Notes: generated by a model not told the origin, from the letters alone. 49,099 nt of DNA from Bacteroidia bacterium (GCA_030427985.1 JAUIBH010000019.1:1-49099), one strand, 5' to 3'; shown: positions 31,443 through 40,591, counted from the stretch's first letter. A program made the numbers and translations.

Positions 31443-33206
31443 ATGATAATAAAGGAAATCATAGTACAATTTGATACAGACTCTAGGAGAGGGTTTGATG
31501 AACACGATATCAGTTCCGCATTAAGAAAACTTGTCCCAGAAGATAAATCACAAATTGATGACACACTTAAGGCTGAGTTAATGGCCTTTGATTTTGCTGA
31601 GGATTATCAAGATAAAAAGACTGGATGGGGAACTTATTTTGGGCCTATGATGGTCTGGAACAATGGAGATGGCACAGCAACAGAATCACCATCAATCAAA
31701 CTAATCACTCCAGAGATGATTGATTATTGGGAAAAAAGGGCTACTGAATGTGTAAATCCAATAATAATAGCACGCTACAGCGGATTAGTTTGGGACTTCA
31801 AGAATAAAATTACAGGAATAAATCCACCACATGAGATTTGCCGAATATATACAAAAGCTTTAATTGATCAGGCCAATGGCGATTTTCATAAATATGAGGT
31901 TAATACCTTTCGGAAACTGGCACGAGCGTTAAAACTGTCGATTAGCCTTAATGACGATGATTTAATCAAGAAATGTAAAGATTCCCTAATCAATTTTGAA
32001 AATAGGCACTCGCAAGATACTAAGCCTGGCCTTTGGGGTTATGCATTTGACCATCTTGTGGGTAACAAGAGAATTAATCTCAGTGAACTAGAGGAAAATC
32101 AAATAATCAATGAATTAGAAGAGAAGCTATCGCGATTAACAAAGAACGATATCGAAGGTCAAAAAATTGATCCATGGGCTGCTGAAGCGGCTGCCGAAAG
32201 ACTTGCAGTCTATTACAGAAAAGGCCAAAAAAATGAAGATGTAAATAGGGTTATTTTAGAAGTTGGAAAAGCGTTTGATAATATTATAGGTGATGCTTCG
32301 GCCATGCAAGCTTCTGGATGGCTCGATCATCTTCAAAAACTTTATCTTAAATTTAACCTTAAAGAGGAGGCAGCTAAACTCTTGCTTAGGATTAGAGAGT
32401 TAGGGCCAAAAGTAGCATCAGAACTAAAGCCTATTTCTCACTCATTCGATCTGCCAAAAAAGAAAATGGATGAGTATATCTCTGCAATGACTAACGGAGA
32501 TATTCAAGAAGTTCTACAAAGAATAGCTGTACGATATATTCCGATTAAAGAACAAGTAAAGGAGCAGATTTTCGATCTGTCCAAAAAGGCTCCATTGACA
32601 TTTCTAATAGGTCATCAATTACAAGATGAAAAAGGGCGGGTTATTGCAACAATAGGTTCTTTGGAAGATGATTTGGAAGGACATATCGTTAGACAAGTCT
32701 CACAAAACCTTTCTTTTTCATCAATCTTTTTAAGGGCCATTTTTCAAGAGTCCATTAATCAAAAAGGAATTAATAAAGAACAAATTTTAAAATTCATTGA
32801 GAACACACCCATAATCAATACTGATAGATTCGAGATAATAAGTAGAGGATTAGATGCCTATTTCGTAAATGATTTTTTGGTAACAATTCATCTACTGGTT
32901 CCTCAAATTGAAGAAGCGTTTAGGAATATAGTGGAATTTGCAGGAGGTAATGTTTTAAAACCTTCTAGAGGGGGTGGCTATCACTTAAGAACATTTGATG
33001 AAATTTTACGAGACGATATAATAAAGGAAGCGTTGGGTGAAGATTTTGCTGATTACTTCCGAATTCTTTTTACAGACCAAAGAGGGTGGAATATAAGAAA
33101 TAATGTCTGCCATGGAATGGCTTCATCAAATATGTTTAACCATCAGACTTCTGACAGAGTAATACATGCGTTATTGTGTCTTGGTCTAATTCACGAAACA
33201 AAATAA
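31443..33206 (+). CDS. DUF4209-like protein with C-terminal HEPN-type motif
   Basis: I prefer ATG 31443 over 31413 because the first ten codons fall in the inverted-repeat spacer. The 587-residue protein is soluble and mostly helical. Its last 100 residues contain GWNIRNNVCHGM, an R-N-x3-H motif of the RX4-6H kind that marks HEPN RNases and the DUF4209 family. Many HEPN proteins are defence or toxin nucleases. It lies after the RloC-like gene and five bases before a 65-residue gene, which could be its small partner. I cannot confirm the family without a profile search. Confidence 0.6.
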   Translation: MIIKEIIVQFDTDSRRGFDEHDISSALRKLVPEDKSQIDDTLKAELMAFDFAEDYQDKKTGWGTYFGPMMVWNNGDGTATESPSIKLITPEMIDYWEKRATECVNPIIIARYSGLVWDFKNKITGINPPHEICRIYTKALIDQANGDFHKYEVNTFRKLARALKLSISLNDDDLIKKCKDSLINFENRHSQDTKPGLWGYAFDHLVGNKRINLSELEENQIINELEEKLSRLTKNDIEGQKIDPWAAEAAAERLAVYYRKGQKNEDVNRVILEVGKAFDNIIGDASAMQASGWLDHLQKLYLKFNLKEEAAKLLLRIRELGPKVASELKPISHSFDLPKKKMDEYISAMTNGDIQEVLQRIAVRYIPIKEQVKEQIFDLSKKAPLTFLIGHQLQDEKGRVIATIGSLEDDLEGHIVRQVSQNLSFSSIFLRAIFQESINQKGINKEQILKFIENTPIINTDRFEIISRGLDAYFVNDFLVTIHLLVPQIEEAFRNIVEFAGGNVLKPSRGGGYHLRTFDEILRDDIIKEALGEDFADYFRILFTDQRGWNIRNNVCHGMASSNMFNHQTSDRVIHALLCLGLIHETK

Positions 33207-33210
33207 AGTT

Positions 33211-33408
33211 ATGAGCAATAATTACGAAAAAATCTTTGATTCATTTAAATATGCCCGAGAGAAAGGCATTATTCCTACTGATCCTAATACATGGGATGAT
33301 AATTATCGAAAGCGACAACAGAAGCTGGCAGGCATTCTACCTGAAATTGAGAAAGACATTAATTCAATAAAAGAGGGAATAGAGAAAGATAAAAAATCTC
33401 AGAAGTGA
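33211..33408 (+). CDS. Small helical protein, possible partner of the HEPN-type protein
   Basis: The 65-residue protein starts five bases after the stop of the HEPN-motif gene and is certainly in its operon. It is charged, has no Cys, and ends with a helix rich in Glu, Lys and Ile (EKDINSIKEGIEKDKK). The arrangement of a large HEPN protein followed by a tiny gene resembles toxin-antitoxin or effector-regulator pairs. The family is unknown to me. Confidence 0.7.
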   Translation: MSNNYEKIFDSFKYAREKGIIPTDPNTWDDNYRKRQQKLAGILPEIEKDINSIKEGIEKDKKSQK

Positions 33409-33453
33409 AAGCACGAGGGCACAACATTGTAAAATAAACAAATTAATTGAACT

Positions 33454-34005
33454 ATGGACGTTCCAGTATCTGCTATCACGAAACCAATTATTGGAAAATT
33501 AATAGCTCTTCAGAGCTTTTTCTTTGCGAGACCACGACTCGACATTGACTTAAGACCAAATGCTGAAAGTCTTTTCGGTCAAAAATCTTTGGGACCTTCA
33601 ACTGACCAAGACCACGATGAACCTATACCAATTCCATATGTCAAATATGATTTCGAATTTTTTTGGAACTACAAACTGAGAATTAAAAATAATTCAAGTA
33701 AGACTGCTTATAACATAAAAATCGAAAAGATCCACAAGACTGGTGAAGACTATCTTGAAAAACAAGATGAAATTGCTTCTTTGAAGGATGGAGAAGAAAT
33801 CGAATTGAATTACACTCTTAGACATAGTAGTTCAAAAAATGGACAAGAAGCAAAACAGTTCTTGTCTAAATTCCCTGGACATCTCGAGAAACTTGAAATT
33901 TTGGTCTCATATACCAACGAAAGCAGGAAAAAATTCTATACTCGATTTATAGCAACACCAACAGAGAAAACAAATGAACATCTACTTCGAAAACCAAAAA
34001 AATAA
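33454..34005 (+). CDS. Unknown 183-residue protein
   Basis: The product has a hydrophobic-aromatic start (IALQSFFFAR) that is too short for a clear membrane helix. A predicted beta-rich domain follows around FEFFWNYKLRIKNNSSKTAY and LKDGEEIELNYTLRH, reminiscent of an immunoglobulin-like or CARDB-like sandwich. The end is charged. Its gene stands alone between short spacer palindromes, like a gene cassette. I assign no function. Confidence 0.65.
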   Translation: MDVPVSAITKPIIGKLIALQSFFFARPRLDIDLRPNAESLFGQKSLGPSTDQDHDEPIPIPYVKYDFEFFWNYKLRIKNNSSKTAYNIKIEKIHKTGEDYLEKQDEIASLKDGEEIELNYTLRHSSSKNGQEAKQFLSKFPGHLEKLEILVSYTNESRKKFYTRFIATPTEKTNEHLLRKPKK

Positions 34006-34075
34006 AAAAGCCGAACTTCTATCATGGACCGTTGGTGTGCATAGGACAAAACTATATGTATAAAAAAATAAGAAA

Positions 34076-34444
34076 ATGGACAGTAAGGAATTAGTAAAAG
34101 AATGGTTTTACAAATGGGGCAAAGGCGACTTCCTCAATTTACCTATTTCCGAAAATTTCAAACACACAAGTCCCTTTGGAACGATTGACGGTAAAAAAAC
34201 ATACCTTGATTTAGTTAAGGAAAATCAGGACAAGTTTTTGGGTTACGTTTTTGAAATACATGATGGTATTTATGGAACACATAAGGCCTGTGTACGATAT
34301 ACTGCCAAACAAGGAGACGATTTTGGTCTGGACGTAAGCGAATGGTATTACATCAAGGACAACTTGATAGAAAAAATCTTTTCATACTACCATATTGGTG
34401 AAGTCCGTGATGAACGTAAACTTGAAAATCCAAAGGGCAATTGA
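34076..34444 (+). CDS. NTF2/SnoaL-like fold protein
   Basis: The 122-residue protein fits the SnoaL/NTF2 cone fold: a helix start (ELVKEWFYKWGKGDF), the HTSPFGTIDGKKTYLDLV segment and a closing beta sheet (ACVRYTAKQGDDF, SEWYYIKDNLIEKIFSYYH). The family includes isomerases, hydrolases and many binding proteins, so no activity can be named. The gene lies alone in the AT-rich island, between a short spacer (34006-34075) and a larger inverted repeat (34491-34582). Confidence 0.75.
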   Translation: MDSKELVKEWFYKWGKGDFLNLPISENFKHTSPFGTIDGKKTYLDLVKENQDKFLGYVFEIHDGIYGTHKACVRYTAKQGDDFGLDVSEWYYIKDNLIEKIFSYYHIGEVRDERKLENPKGN

Positions 34445-34490
34445 TTTTTAAAATAAAAGTACGACAAGCCAACAAAGAACTGAGTTAAAA

Positions 34491-34582
34491 AACATAGAGC
34501 GGCAAGTGCCATCCGAAACCGCGGACTTTCCTACAACGTTTCGTCCGAGCGGACAGAAAGGTATTCTGTAAAGCTCTACGTT
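34491..34582. repeat. Cassette-like long inverted repeat
   Basis: Arms AACATAGAGC (34491-34500) and GCTCTACGTT (34573-34582) pair at nine of ten positions. Inside lies a perfect hairpin GTCCG-AG-CGGAC (34543-34554). The element occupies much of the 180-bp gap between the SnoaL-like and AraC genes. The layout resembles recombination sites of gene cassettes, but integron core motifs are not evident. Confidence 0.5.
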
Positions 34583-34624
34583 TCATACCCGAGACCATTG
34601 ACAGTAATGTAGAAAATCAGAGGA

Positions 34625-35029
34625 ATGACACTCTACGAAAAGGAAATTAATAGGATAAATGGTTTGATCTACTCAAACCAAGAGCAAATAGAGACTGTGA
34701 TTGGAGTTAGAAGTTATATCGACCATAACTTTGACAAAGATTTGAATTTGGATTTATTGTCTCGTTTTCGGTTTGTTTCCAAGTATCATCTGTTGCGATT
34801 GTTCAAAAAATATTATGGCCTAACACCAAGACAATACCTAATAGACAAAAGGGTTGAAAAATCCAAAGAACATCTGAAAAATGGATTGTCGGTAACTGAA
34901 ACCTGTTTTTCCGTTGGTTTTGAAAGTTTAGGTTCATTTAGCACTTTATTTAAAACCAAAACAGGAAAATCCCCTACTCAATTTCAAAAAGAGCAACTTT
35001 CAAGAAGCAAATTGGGATCAGAGTTGTGA
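34625..35029 (+). CDS. AraC-type transcriptional regulator (DNA-binding domain only)
   Basis: The 134-residue protein is little more than the double helix-turn-helix of AraC/XylS proteins. The first lies around LNLDLLSRFRFVSKYHLLRLFKKYYG, and the second around GLSVTETCFSVGFESLGSFSTLFKTKTGKSP. The usual ~150-residue ligand-binding domain is missing; the first 30 residues may help dimerise. The VOC gene 32 bp downstream is the likely target or partner; such AraC-VOC pairs are common in Flavobacteria. Confidence 0.85.
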   Translation: MTLYEKEINRINGLIYSNQEQIETVIGVRSYIDHNFDKDLNLDLLSRFRFVSKYHLLRLFKKYYGLTPRQYLIDKRVEKSKEHLKNGLSVTETCFSVGFESLGSFSTLFKTKTGKSPTQFQKEQLSRSKLGSEL

Positions 35030-35061
35030 ACTTTGGAAAATGAACAAAAATATTACCAAAA

Positions 35062-35457
35062 ATGAAAGTAACACTAATTAGCATTCCAGTAAGGGATCAG
35101 GAAAAGGCCTTAAAATTTTATACAGAAAAATTAGGTTTCATAATAAAGAAGGATATGCCATTAGAAGGTGGCAATAGATGGCTGACTTTAGTTTCATCAG
35201 AATGGCAGGATGGTCCTGAATTGTTATTGGAACCGGGACCAAATCATTTTGAGCCGTGTAAAATCTATCAAGACGCACTGATGGAAGCCGGAATGCCGTA
35301 CACTCAATTTGATGTTAAAAGTGTTGATGCAGAATTTGGGCGACTCACAGAACTTGGCGTGGAATTCAGTGTGAAACCATCTACGATGGGAACTTGGAAA
35401 TATGCAGTATTTAACGATACCTGTGGAAATAACATTCAAATTGTCGAAACGCTGTAG
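35062..35457 (+). CDS. VOC superfamily (glyoxalase/bleomycin-resistance fold) protein
   Basis: The 131-residue protein has the two beta-alpha-beta3 halves of the VOC fold, with ISIPVRDQEKALKFYTEKLGF at the start and VFNDTCGNNIQIVETL at the end. The last Glu of the second half (QIVE) is the common metal ligand position, but the first-half ligand is not obvious. VOC proteins include glyoxalase I, dioxygenases and antibiotic-binding proteins; the substrate here is unknown. It forms a small unit with the AraC-type gene. Confidence 0.88.
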   Translation: MKVTLISIPVRDQEKALKFYTEKLGFIIKKDMPLEGGNRWLTLVSSEWQDGPELLLEPGPNHFEPCKIYQDALMEAGMPYTQFDVKSVDAEFGRLTELGVEFSVKPSTMGTWKYAVFNDTCGNNIQIVETL

Positions 35458-35501
35458 GCGAACAAAGGAATCAGTGGTGGACAAAGGCAGTTCCATAGTT
35501 T

Positions 35502-38483
35502 CTAACCTATGGCCTTAAAATGTTCTTCCTGTCTACGAGGGTCAGTTTTAAGGGGCTGCTTCTTGGTGGCCACCACTTCCAGACTGTAATGCCCGAATTC
35601 CTCGGTGACCTTGCCATAACAGGCATAGATTCCCTTGCCATGAATGGGCGTTTGACCCATTGTCTGCGGAAAGTGGACACAATCAAAGAAACCGCCATCC
35701 AAATCCAACATAGTGGTAAAGCGCATGACCTCCCCTTTGGAGGTGGTATTGGTGCGGGTGTGGACCATGGAACCGTAAACCATTATTTTTCGGTTCAAAT
35801 AGTCTGGAAAATCCTTGTAAGTCAGCCGACTCTTAGGCTCCCCCTCCATCAGGTCATAGTACCCACAGAGCGGAAAGCCCAACAGTTCCAGTTGGTCATA
35901 GGCATCCTCAATGGGGTGGGATGGCAATTCGGGAAGCTTAAAATTCCTGTGTCTTGGTTTGAAGAGCAGTTTCTGCGGTGTACGCTGTCTATAGGCCCTA
36001 GTCTTGAATACGGCCTGCCAAAGTACTTCCTTTTTGGGAATCCCAAAACACCGGAAGGCATCGATACGTACCAATAGGGCCAGCTGTTCCATGGCGATGG
36101 GTACCCTATCGATAAAATCATCAAAGTCCCTGAACCGGCCATTAAGCTGGCGCTCGGTCAACAGCCGTTTGATGACGGAACGCTCCAAATTCTTGAGGTG
36201 CCCCAGCCCCATATAGATATGCCTGCCATGGATGGTATTGATATGGTCGCTCTGGTTGATACAGGGTGGATGGATGGTCGCGCCCCACATCTTGGCCTCA
36301 TGGACATACAGCTCCGTATCGTAAAAGCCCCCGCCATTGTTCAGCACCGCCACCATAAATTCCAGAGGGAAATAACATTTGAGGTAGAGGCTCTGGTAAC
36401 TCTCCACGGCATAGGAGGCGGAATGCCCCTTGGCAAAGGCATAGCCCGCAAAACTCTCTATCTGTTCCCAGACCATAACGGTCAGGTCACGGTCATGCCC
36501 CTTCTCCCGACAGTTCTTGAAGAATTTCCTTTTAACGGCCTGGAACTCCTCACGGGAACGGAACTTGCCGCTCATACCCCGTCTCAGCACATCGGCCTCG
36601 CCCAAGTCCAGCCCCGCGAACAGGTGCGCCACCTTTAGGACATCCTCTTGGTAGACCATAATGCCATGGGTCTCGGGCATAATGCCCAACAGGATGGGGT
36701 TGGCCTGCTTTCGCCGTTCGGGATCACGTTCCCTACGGATATACTCGTCCTTCATGCCCGAAGAGGACACCCCAGGTCGGATGACCGAACTGGCAGCCAC
36801 CAGCCCCAGATAGTCATGGGTCTTCAGTTTTTTCATCAACCCTCGCATGGCCGGGGATTCCACATAATAGGCCCCAATCGCCCTGCCCTCGCCCAACAGT
36901 CGGTTGATATTCACATCCCGTTTCAGGGGCTCGACATCCTTGATGTCCCGTAACGGTGCCTCGGGTTGGTTCTGCCTTACTATGGCCAGGGCATCCTTGA
37001 TCTTGGCAAGTCCCCGCTGCCCCAATATATCGAACTTGAATATCCCGACATCCTCAGCTATTATCATATCGAACTGTACCGTCGGGAATCCCTTGGGCGG
37101 TAAAGTGGTGGCCGAAAAGCAATGTGCTGACCTATCCAATATCAAAATACCGGAGGAATGCACACTGATATAGTTCGGCATCCCATGGACGTAAGTGGCA
37201 TATTTCAGTACCAATTGTGACATCCCATCCATGGTTCCATGCTCATACCTCCCAGTACTCAACTTATCGATTTCCTCCTTGGGCAATCCGAACACCTTGC
37301 CCAGTTCCCTGACCGCGGCCCGGTACTTAAAGGTATTGTAGGTACCCAGCAGGGCCACATGGTCGAAGCGTCTAAAAATATAGTCGGTCACATCCTCCCG
37401 ATCCCACGTGGAAAAATCGATATCGAAATCCGGTGGTGATGCCCGAAAGGGATTGATGAACCGCTCAAAATACAGGTCCAGTTCAATGGGATCCACATCG
37501 GTAATGCCGATAAGGTAGGCCACGATACTGTTGGCCCCGCTCCCCCGCCCTACATACGGATAGTCCCTGGACTTGGCGTAGGACACTATATCATGGTTGA
37601 TAAGGAAGTAGGACACAAAATCCAAATCCCGAATCGTCCGTAGCTCCCTTTCCATCCGCTCCCTAACGGTTTCCGAAGGATTAGCATACCGTTTGGGCAA
37701 TCCTGTTTCGGCCAGTTCCCGCAACTTTTGGAAATCAGCTTCTTTGGAGCCCAAAAAACTGGATTGGTTCTGCGATACCCTGTCCTTACCAAACCCAAAT
37801 ACAATGGTGCAGCCCTCCAGAAGTCTTTGGGTGTTTTCCAGAATGTGCGGAAAATCCGCCAACATTCGCTCCACTTCCGAAAGGGGGCGCATGGTATCCG
37901 TCTCCCTGCCCTGCTCGGACTGGGGCAGTTTGCTCAACAGGATATTGAGGCCAATCGCACGTAACAGGCGATGGGTATTGAAATCCTTTTTGTTCCTGAA
38001 ACTGACGGGCTGTAGCAGTACCAACCTATCACGGTAATCCCTATATCTCGAAAAGGGCAGTTTGCGCAGTTCCGCCAACGAGACCCCTATGTATTCATTT
38101 GCTTCAAAATCCGTGCGTTCTTCCTTCAGTACCTTTTCAAAGGGATGGATAATATTTGCGTTGTCAAAAATGGGTGCCTTGGATGGGATGGGGCTGCCCG
38201 TATGCAGGTGTTTGGACAAAAAGGCGTTGAGTTCCCGAAACCCTTCGTTGTTCTTTGCCAATCCCACAAACTGCTGCTGGTTCCCGTTCCTGAAATCAAC
38301 CCCCAGTACGGGTGTTATCCCCTGCTTTTGGGCCAATCGGACAAAGTTCATCCCTACCGAGGTATTGTTGATATCGGTCAAGGCCAAGGTCGTTACACCG
38401 TTGCGTTGGGCCAGCTCCAACAGTTCGGATTCGGAAAACGTCCCGTAGTTCAGGGAATAATATGTATGGCAATTGAGGTACAT
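35502..38483 (-). CDS. dnaE2: Error-prone DNA polymerase III alpha subunit (DnaE2-like)
   Basis: The 993-residue protein is a C-family polymerase, shorter than DnaE1 (~1160) and close to DnaE2 (~1000-1080). The palm has RGSGANSIVAYLIGITDVDP and the catalytic PPDFDIDF motif. A helix-hairpin-helix and OB region follow. The N-terminal PHP domain is degenerate: the metal-binding HxH of active PHP reads N-x-H in LNCHTYYSLNYG, and ALTDH reads ALTDI. PHP proofreading is therefore probably lost. Its ATG shares one base with the stop of the Y-family polymerase gene (TAATG), so the two are translated together. The pair resembles the SOS mutasome. Confidence 0.92.
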   Translation of the reverse strand: MYLNCHTYYSLNYGTFSESELLELAQRNGVTTLALTDINNTSVGMNFVRLAQKQGITPVLGVDFRNGNQQQFVGLAKNNEGFRELNAFLSKHLHTGSPIPSKAPIFDNANIIHPFEKVLKEERTDFEANEYIGVSLAELRKLPFSRYRDYRDRLVLLQPVSFRNKKDFNTHRLLRAIGLNILLSKLPQSEQGRETDTMRPLSEVERMLADFPHILENTQRLLEGCTIVFGFGKDRVSQNQSSFLGSKEADFQKLRELAETGLPKRYANPSETVRERMERELRTIRDLDFVSYFLINHDIVSYAKSRDYPYVGRGSGANSIVAYLIGITDVDPIELDLYFERFINPFRASPPDFDIDFSTWDREDVTDYIFRRFDHVALLGTYNTFKYRAAVRELGKVFGLPKEEIDKLSTGRYEHGTMDGMSQLVLKYATYVHGMPNYISVHSSGILILDRSAHCFSATTLPPKGFPTVQFDMIIAEDVGIFKFDILGQRGLAKIKDALAIVRQNQPEAPLRDIKDVEPLKRDVNINRLLGEGRAIGAYYVESPAMRGLMKKLKTHDYLGLVAASSVIRPGVSSSGMKDEYIRRERDPERRKQANPILLGIMPETHGIMVYQEDVLKVAHLFAGLDLGEADVLRRGMSGKFRSREEFQAVKRKFFKNCREKGHDRDLTVMVWEQIESFAGYAFAKGHSASYAVESYQSLYLKCYFPLEFMVAVLNNGGGFYDTELYVHEAKMWGATIHPPCINQSDHINTIHGRHIYMGLGHLKNLERSVIKRLLTERQLNGRFRDFDDFIDRVPIAMEQLALLVRIDAFRCFGIPKKEVLWQAVFKTRAYRQRTPQKLLFKPRHRNFKLPELPSHPIEDAYDQLELLGFPLCGYYDLMEGEPKSRLTYKDFPDYLNRKIMVYGSMVHTRTNTTSKGEVMRFTTMLDLDGGFFDCVHFPQTMGQTPIHGKGIYACYGKVTEEFGHYSLEVVATKKQPLKTDPRRQEEHFKAIG

Positions 38484-39697
38484 TATTGCTGTCGATGTGC
38501 CAATAAAATGGGTGGTTGTCCATCAAAGGGATTCCCGCCCCTACCAATGGTACGGGCGCCGAGGGCCGAGGCACGCATCAGACTGGACTCCCCGAACCGA
38601 TTGCGCACCTTGTCCATCGCCTGGTACAGGTTCAACCGTTTTTCGTTATCGTCGAAGAGGTCTATCTGATAGTGTCCCCCGACGATATGGCTGTAGTTCA
38701 CACCAACCAACCGGATGAGCATCCTCCGCTCGTAAAGGGTCTCGAAAAGCTCCTTTACCAAGGGCACGAGGATATGGTCGGCACTGGTATAGGGAATCCG
38801 TTTCTGTTTGGTATAGGTCTGGAAATCGCTGTACCGTATCTTGACGCTCACACAGCCCGTCACCTTATTGGCACGGCGCAACTGATAGGCCAGGTTCTCG
38901 GCCATGGCCACCAAGGTCGTTTCCAGTTTGACCATATCGATGGTGTCCCGTCCATAGGTCCGCTCGGTGGATATGGATTTGCGTTCATGGAACGGCACCA
39001 GGGGCGGATTGTCCAGACCGTGCGCCCGTTTCCAAATGGTACGCCCATGCAGGCCAAAGGCACTTTCCATCATTTCCAATGGGAGTTCCTGTACCGTCCG
39101 AACGGTAGTGACCCCCATATTGGACAACAGCCCATAGGTCTTCTCCCCAACCGATGGCAGTTTACGGATGGACAGTGGTGCCAAAAATTCCCGTTCATAG
39201 CCAAAATCGATTTTCATCTGGTTGTTGGGCTTGGCCTCCCCTGTGGCCACCTTCGAGACCACCTTGTTCTTGGACAGCCCGAACGAAATGGGAAGCCCCG
39301 TTTCATTCAGGATCCGCTGCCGCAGCTCGGAAGCGTATTTATAGCACCCGAAAAATCGGTCCATGCCCGAAAGGTCGACATAGAACTCGTCCACACTGGC
39401 CTTCTCAAAAACGGGCACGCTTTCCCTTATGATTTCCGTTACGTTGTCCGAAAACTTCATGTAGGTCCCGGCATTGCCCTTGATGACCGTGGCCTCCGGA
39501 CAGAGCCTGCGCGCCACCTTCATCGACATCCCGGAATGCACCCCGAAACGTCGGGTCTCATAACTACAGGCCGCCACCACGCCCCTATCGCCAAGGCCGC
39601 CCACCAACAGGGGACGCTTCATCAAACGGGTGTCCAGCAGCCGTTCACAGGAGACGAAAAAGGTGTCCAGGTCCATATGGAGGATAGCGGATGTCAT
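38483..39697 (-). CDS. Y-family DNA polymerase (DinB/Pol IV-like)
   Basis: The 404-residue protein has the Y-family palm motifs: ILHMDLDTFFVSCER at the start with the first catalytic Asp, the segment CSYETRRFGVHSGMSM, and SVDEFYVDLSGMDRFF with the Asp-Glu pair. A thumb with helix-hairpin-helix (IRKLPSVGEKTYGLLSNMGV) and a little-finger domain follow. All catalytic acids are kept, so unlike ImuB it should be an active polymerase. It is translationally coupled to dnaE2 and divergent from SRAP over a 120-bp gap with a large palindrome. A 75-codon remnant of a second copy is at 15703-15929. Confidence 0.9.
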   Translation of the reverse strand: MTSAILHMDLDTFFVSCERLLDTRLMKRPLLVGGLGDRGVVAACSYETRRFGVHSGMSMKVARRLCPEATVIKGNAGTYMKFSDNVTEIIRESVPVFEKASVDEFYVDLSGMDRFFGCYKYASELRQRILNETGLPISFGLSKNKVVSKVATGEAKPNNQMKIDFGYEREFLAPLSIRKLPSVGEKTYGLLSNMGVTTVRTVQELPLEMMESAFGLHGRTIWKRAHGLDNPPLVPFHERKSISTERTYGRDTIDMVKLETTLVAMAENLAYQLRRANKVTGCVSVKIRYSDFQTYTKQKRIPYTSADHILVPLVKELFETLYERRMLIRLVGVNYSHIVGGHYQIDLFDDNEKRLNLYQAMDKVRNRFGESSLMRASALGARTIGRGGNPFDGQPPILLAHRQQ

Positions 39698-39706
39698 ATA
39701 ATGGGG

Positions 39707-39742
39707 TTTGGATTTATTCCCAGTATTAGGAATATATCCAAA
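39707..39742. promoter_or_regulatory. 36-bp palindrome between Y-polymerase and SRAP genes
   Basis: Left arm TTTGGATTTATTCC and right arm GGAATATATCCAAA pair at 13 of 14 positions around an eight-base centre. It starts ten bases before the polymerase ATG, on the polymerase side of the shared promoter region. The decayed copy at 15936-15971 keeps the same layout. It is a strong candidate operator for a damage-responsive repressor. Confidence 0.6.
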
Positions 39743-39817
39743 ATTACGAAACGGAACCCTATGGTTTCAAAACTTTAACAATTTTGAGTATCTTATAGCT
39801 TCTTAATCCAACCCTCA

Positions 39818-40573
39818 ATGTGCTACTCCACCAGACAGACCCGCGAACGCAAGGAACTGGAGAAACTGCTCTCCGTTAAGGCCATGTACGGCGATATCGA
39901 TACCGATCTGGAGCTCATTTATTTCCATGCCAATGGATGGGCACACCCCATTATGTGGAGCATCGTACAGGAGGAACCGGAATACCTATTGCCCAATATG
40001 TGGGGCATCATGCCATCAAAACAGCGGCAGCAAGATTACGGAGAGTATTTCAAGAACCCGAAGACCTTCGGGGGTCTGAATGCCAAATCGGAAAAACTCT
40101 TCGACCATTTCATCTATCGGTATTCTTGGGAACACCAACGGTGCCTGATCCCCGTGGACGGCTTCTTTGAGCCGCACAACACCAAGGTAAAGGTCAAGGG
40201 TAAGGATTTCAAAGTACCCTTTTACTTTAGGCGCAGGAACGGTGACCCACTGTACTTGGCGGGCATCTATACCAACACCGCCGATGGCCGTAGGACCTTT
40301 GCCGTGCTGACCAAGGATGCCACGCCCAAGTTCGAGGAAATCCATAATGACAAGAAACGGCGGCCCGTTATCATCGATGGGGAAAATATGGACTCATGGC
40401 TGTTCCACGGCAACAACGAATCGGATGTCACGGAGCTTATGGAGGATGACCTATGGGAAGGGGAACTGGAAGCCCATCCCGTGACCCGTGACCTATACAG
40501 CAGGTCTGTGGATTCCAACTATCCCGACATCATTGAAAAAGTGGACTACCCAGAAATATCCATTGACTATTGA
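39818..40573 (+). CDS. SRAP (HMCES/YedK-type) abasic-site protein, copy 2
   Basis: The 251-residue protein keeps Cys2, the Asn in FGGLNAKSE, Glu in PVDGFFEP and His in EEIHNDKKRRPVI, the SRAP active site. It should cross-link to abasic sites in single-stranded DNA and shield them from mutagenic bypass or cleavage. It is transcribed divergently from the two polymerases and faces ParB copy 2. Length and most residues match copy 1 at 16047. The pairing of a shield protein with error-prone polymerases in one locus fits a coordinated damage response. Confidence 0.93.
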   Translation: MCYSTRQTRERKELEKLLSVKAMYGDIDTDLELIYFHANGWAHPIMWSIVQEEPEYLLPNMWGIMPSKQRQQDYGEYFKNPKTFGGLNAKSEKLFDHFIYRYSWEHQRCLIPVDGFFEPHNTKVKVKGKDFKVPFYFRRRNGDPLYLAGIYTNTADGRRTFAVLTKDATPKFEEIHNDKKRRPVIIDGENMDSWLFHGNNESDVTELMEDDLWEGELEAHPVTRDLYSRSVDSNYPDIIEKVDYPEISIDY

Positions 40574-40591
40574 ATCCCGTTGGACAGAGAT

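Noticed and set aside
34445-34624. Integron attC site
   Set aside because: Inverted repeats are present but I could not find the core motifs RYYYAAC and GTTRRRY in the right places, and no integrase is in the window.
38516-39778. Long plus-strand frame of 420 codons
   Set aside because: It lies antisense to the well-supported Y-family polymerase and has no recognisable domain; a by-product of high GC codons.
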